14,168 nucleotides of DNA from assembly GCA_910585565.1 (NCBI GenBank), contig CAJUFC010000161.1, positions 1 to 14,168 of the forward strand. The letters are read 5' to 3'. Shown here in pieces: positions 14,107-14,168 of this stretch. Each line of letters starts with the position of its first letter. The first letter of the stretch is position 1. This DNA is from an uncultured Eggerthellaceae bacterium. Its GTDB lineage: Bacteria; Actinomycetota; Coriobacteriia; Coriobacteriales; Eggerthellaceae. A program made the translations under genes and the position numbers. The notes beneath the pieces are model-generated. The model did no database searches and had not been told where the DNA came from. It saw only the letters and a list, made by a program, of their open reading frames with translations.

Positions 14107-14135
14107 ATTATAGCATTGTGCGGCGGGGGTGATCA
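14107..14135 (-). promoter_or_regulatory. Promoter of the ABC-F leader and gene
   Basis: On the minus strand a perfect extended -10, TGCTATAAT, has its TATAAT at 14112-14107. TGATCA (14135-14130) stands 17 bases upstream as a weak -35. Transcription should start near 14100, giving a 212-base leader before the ABC-F start. Confidence 0.75.
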
Positions 14136-14168
14136 CGCGCTTCGCGAGTGGGGGAACTGGGGGGAACA

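Noticed and set aside
1..14168. CRISPR arrays, insertion sequences, prophage genes
   Set aside because: No regularly spaced repeats of CRISPR type and no transposase, integrase or phage protein motifs were seen; the only repeats are the tandem unit at 6601-6660, the small linker duplication near 1785-1829 and the palindromic element at 12292-12399.

Overview
The window is about 14.2 kb of GC-rich, densely packed bacterial DNA. The gene set fits an anaerobic actinobacterium of the Coriobacteriia (Eggerthella/Slackia/Adlercreutzia-like). The pointers are a TsaB-RimI-TsaD fusion, menaquinone methylation, a Tat export locus, HypA/HypB nickel maturation, a MOSC protein, and TATAAT-type promoters placed right at start codons. 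The assignment is an inference from gene content and base use, not from a database match.

Layout, left to right. 1-2957: the 3' part of tsaE, then one long gene fusing TsaB, RimI and TsaD (tRNA t6A37 synthesis plus N-terminal acetylation). 3016-5088: menG/ubiE behind a promoter that predicts a leaderless mRNA, overlapping an MFS transporter gene by 4 bases. 5091-6518: an amidohydrolase-fold protein that has lost most metal and catalytic residues, preceded by two tiny coupled reading frames. 6524-8092: a small tail-anchored protein, a TatA/TatB-type protein and TatC. 8141-9262: hypA and hypB. 9303-10127: ammonia-type NAD synthetase. 10179-10253: tRNA-Gly(TCC) on the minus strand with its own promoter. 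10374-10944: a MOSC-domain gene with a possibly structured leader. 10972-12291: a DinF-like MATE transporter. 12292-12399: a compact palindromic repeat element between convergent genes. 12401-14112, minus strand: an ABC-F ATPase gene with a ~212-nt leader carrying a 16-codon peptide, alternative hairpins and a hairpin covering the ribosome binding site.

How the genes fit together. MenG, Tat, HypA/B and MOSC all serve anaerobic respiration: the quinone pool, export of folded cofactor enzymes, nickel insertion, and molybdenum cofactor chemistry. No hydrogenase or molybdoenzyme structural gene is present, so the links are contextual. The right end is a defence or efflux area: a multidrug-type MATE pump facing an ABC-F protein whose leader looks like a ribosome-sensing attenuator.

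The two observations most worth follow-up are the degenerate amidohydrolase next to the Tat locus and the K-F-R-containing leader peptide upstream of the ABC-F gene. No CRISPR array, insertion sequence, prophage gene or rRNA was seen.
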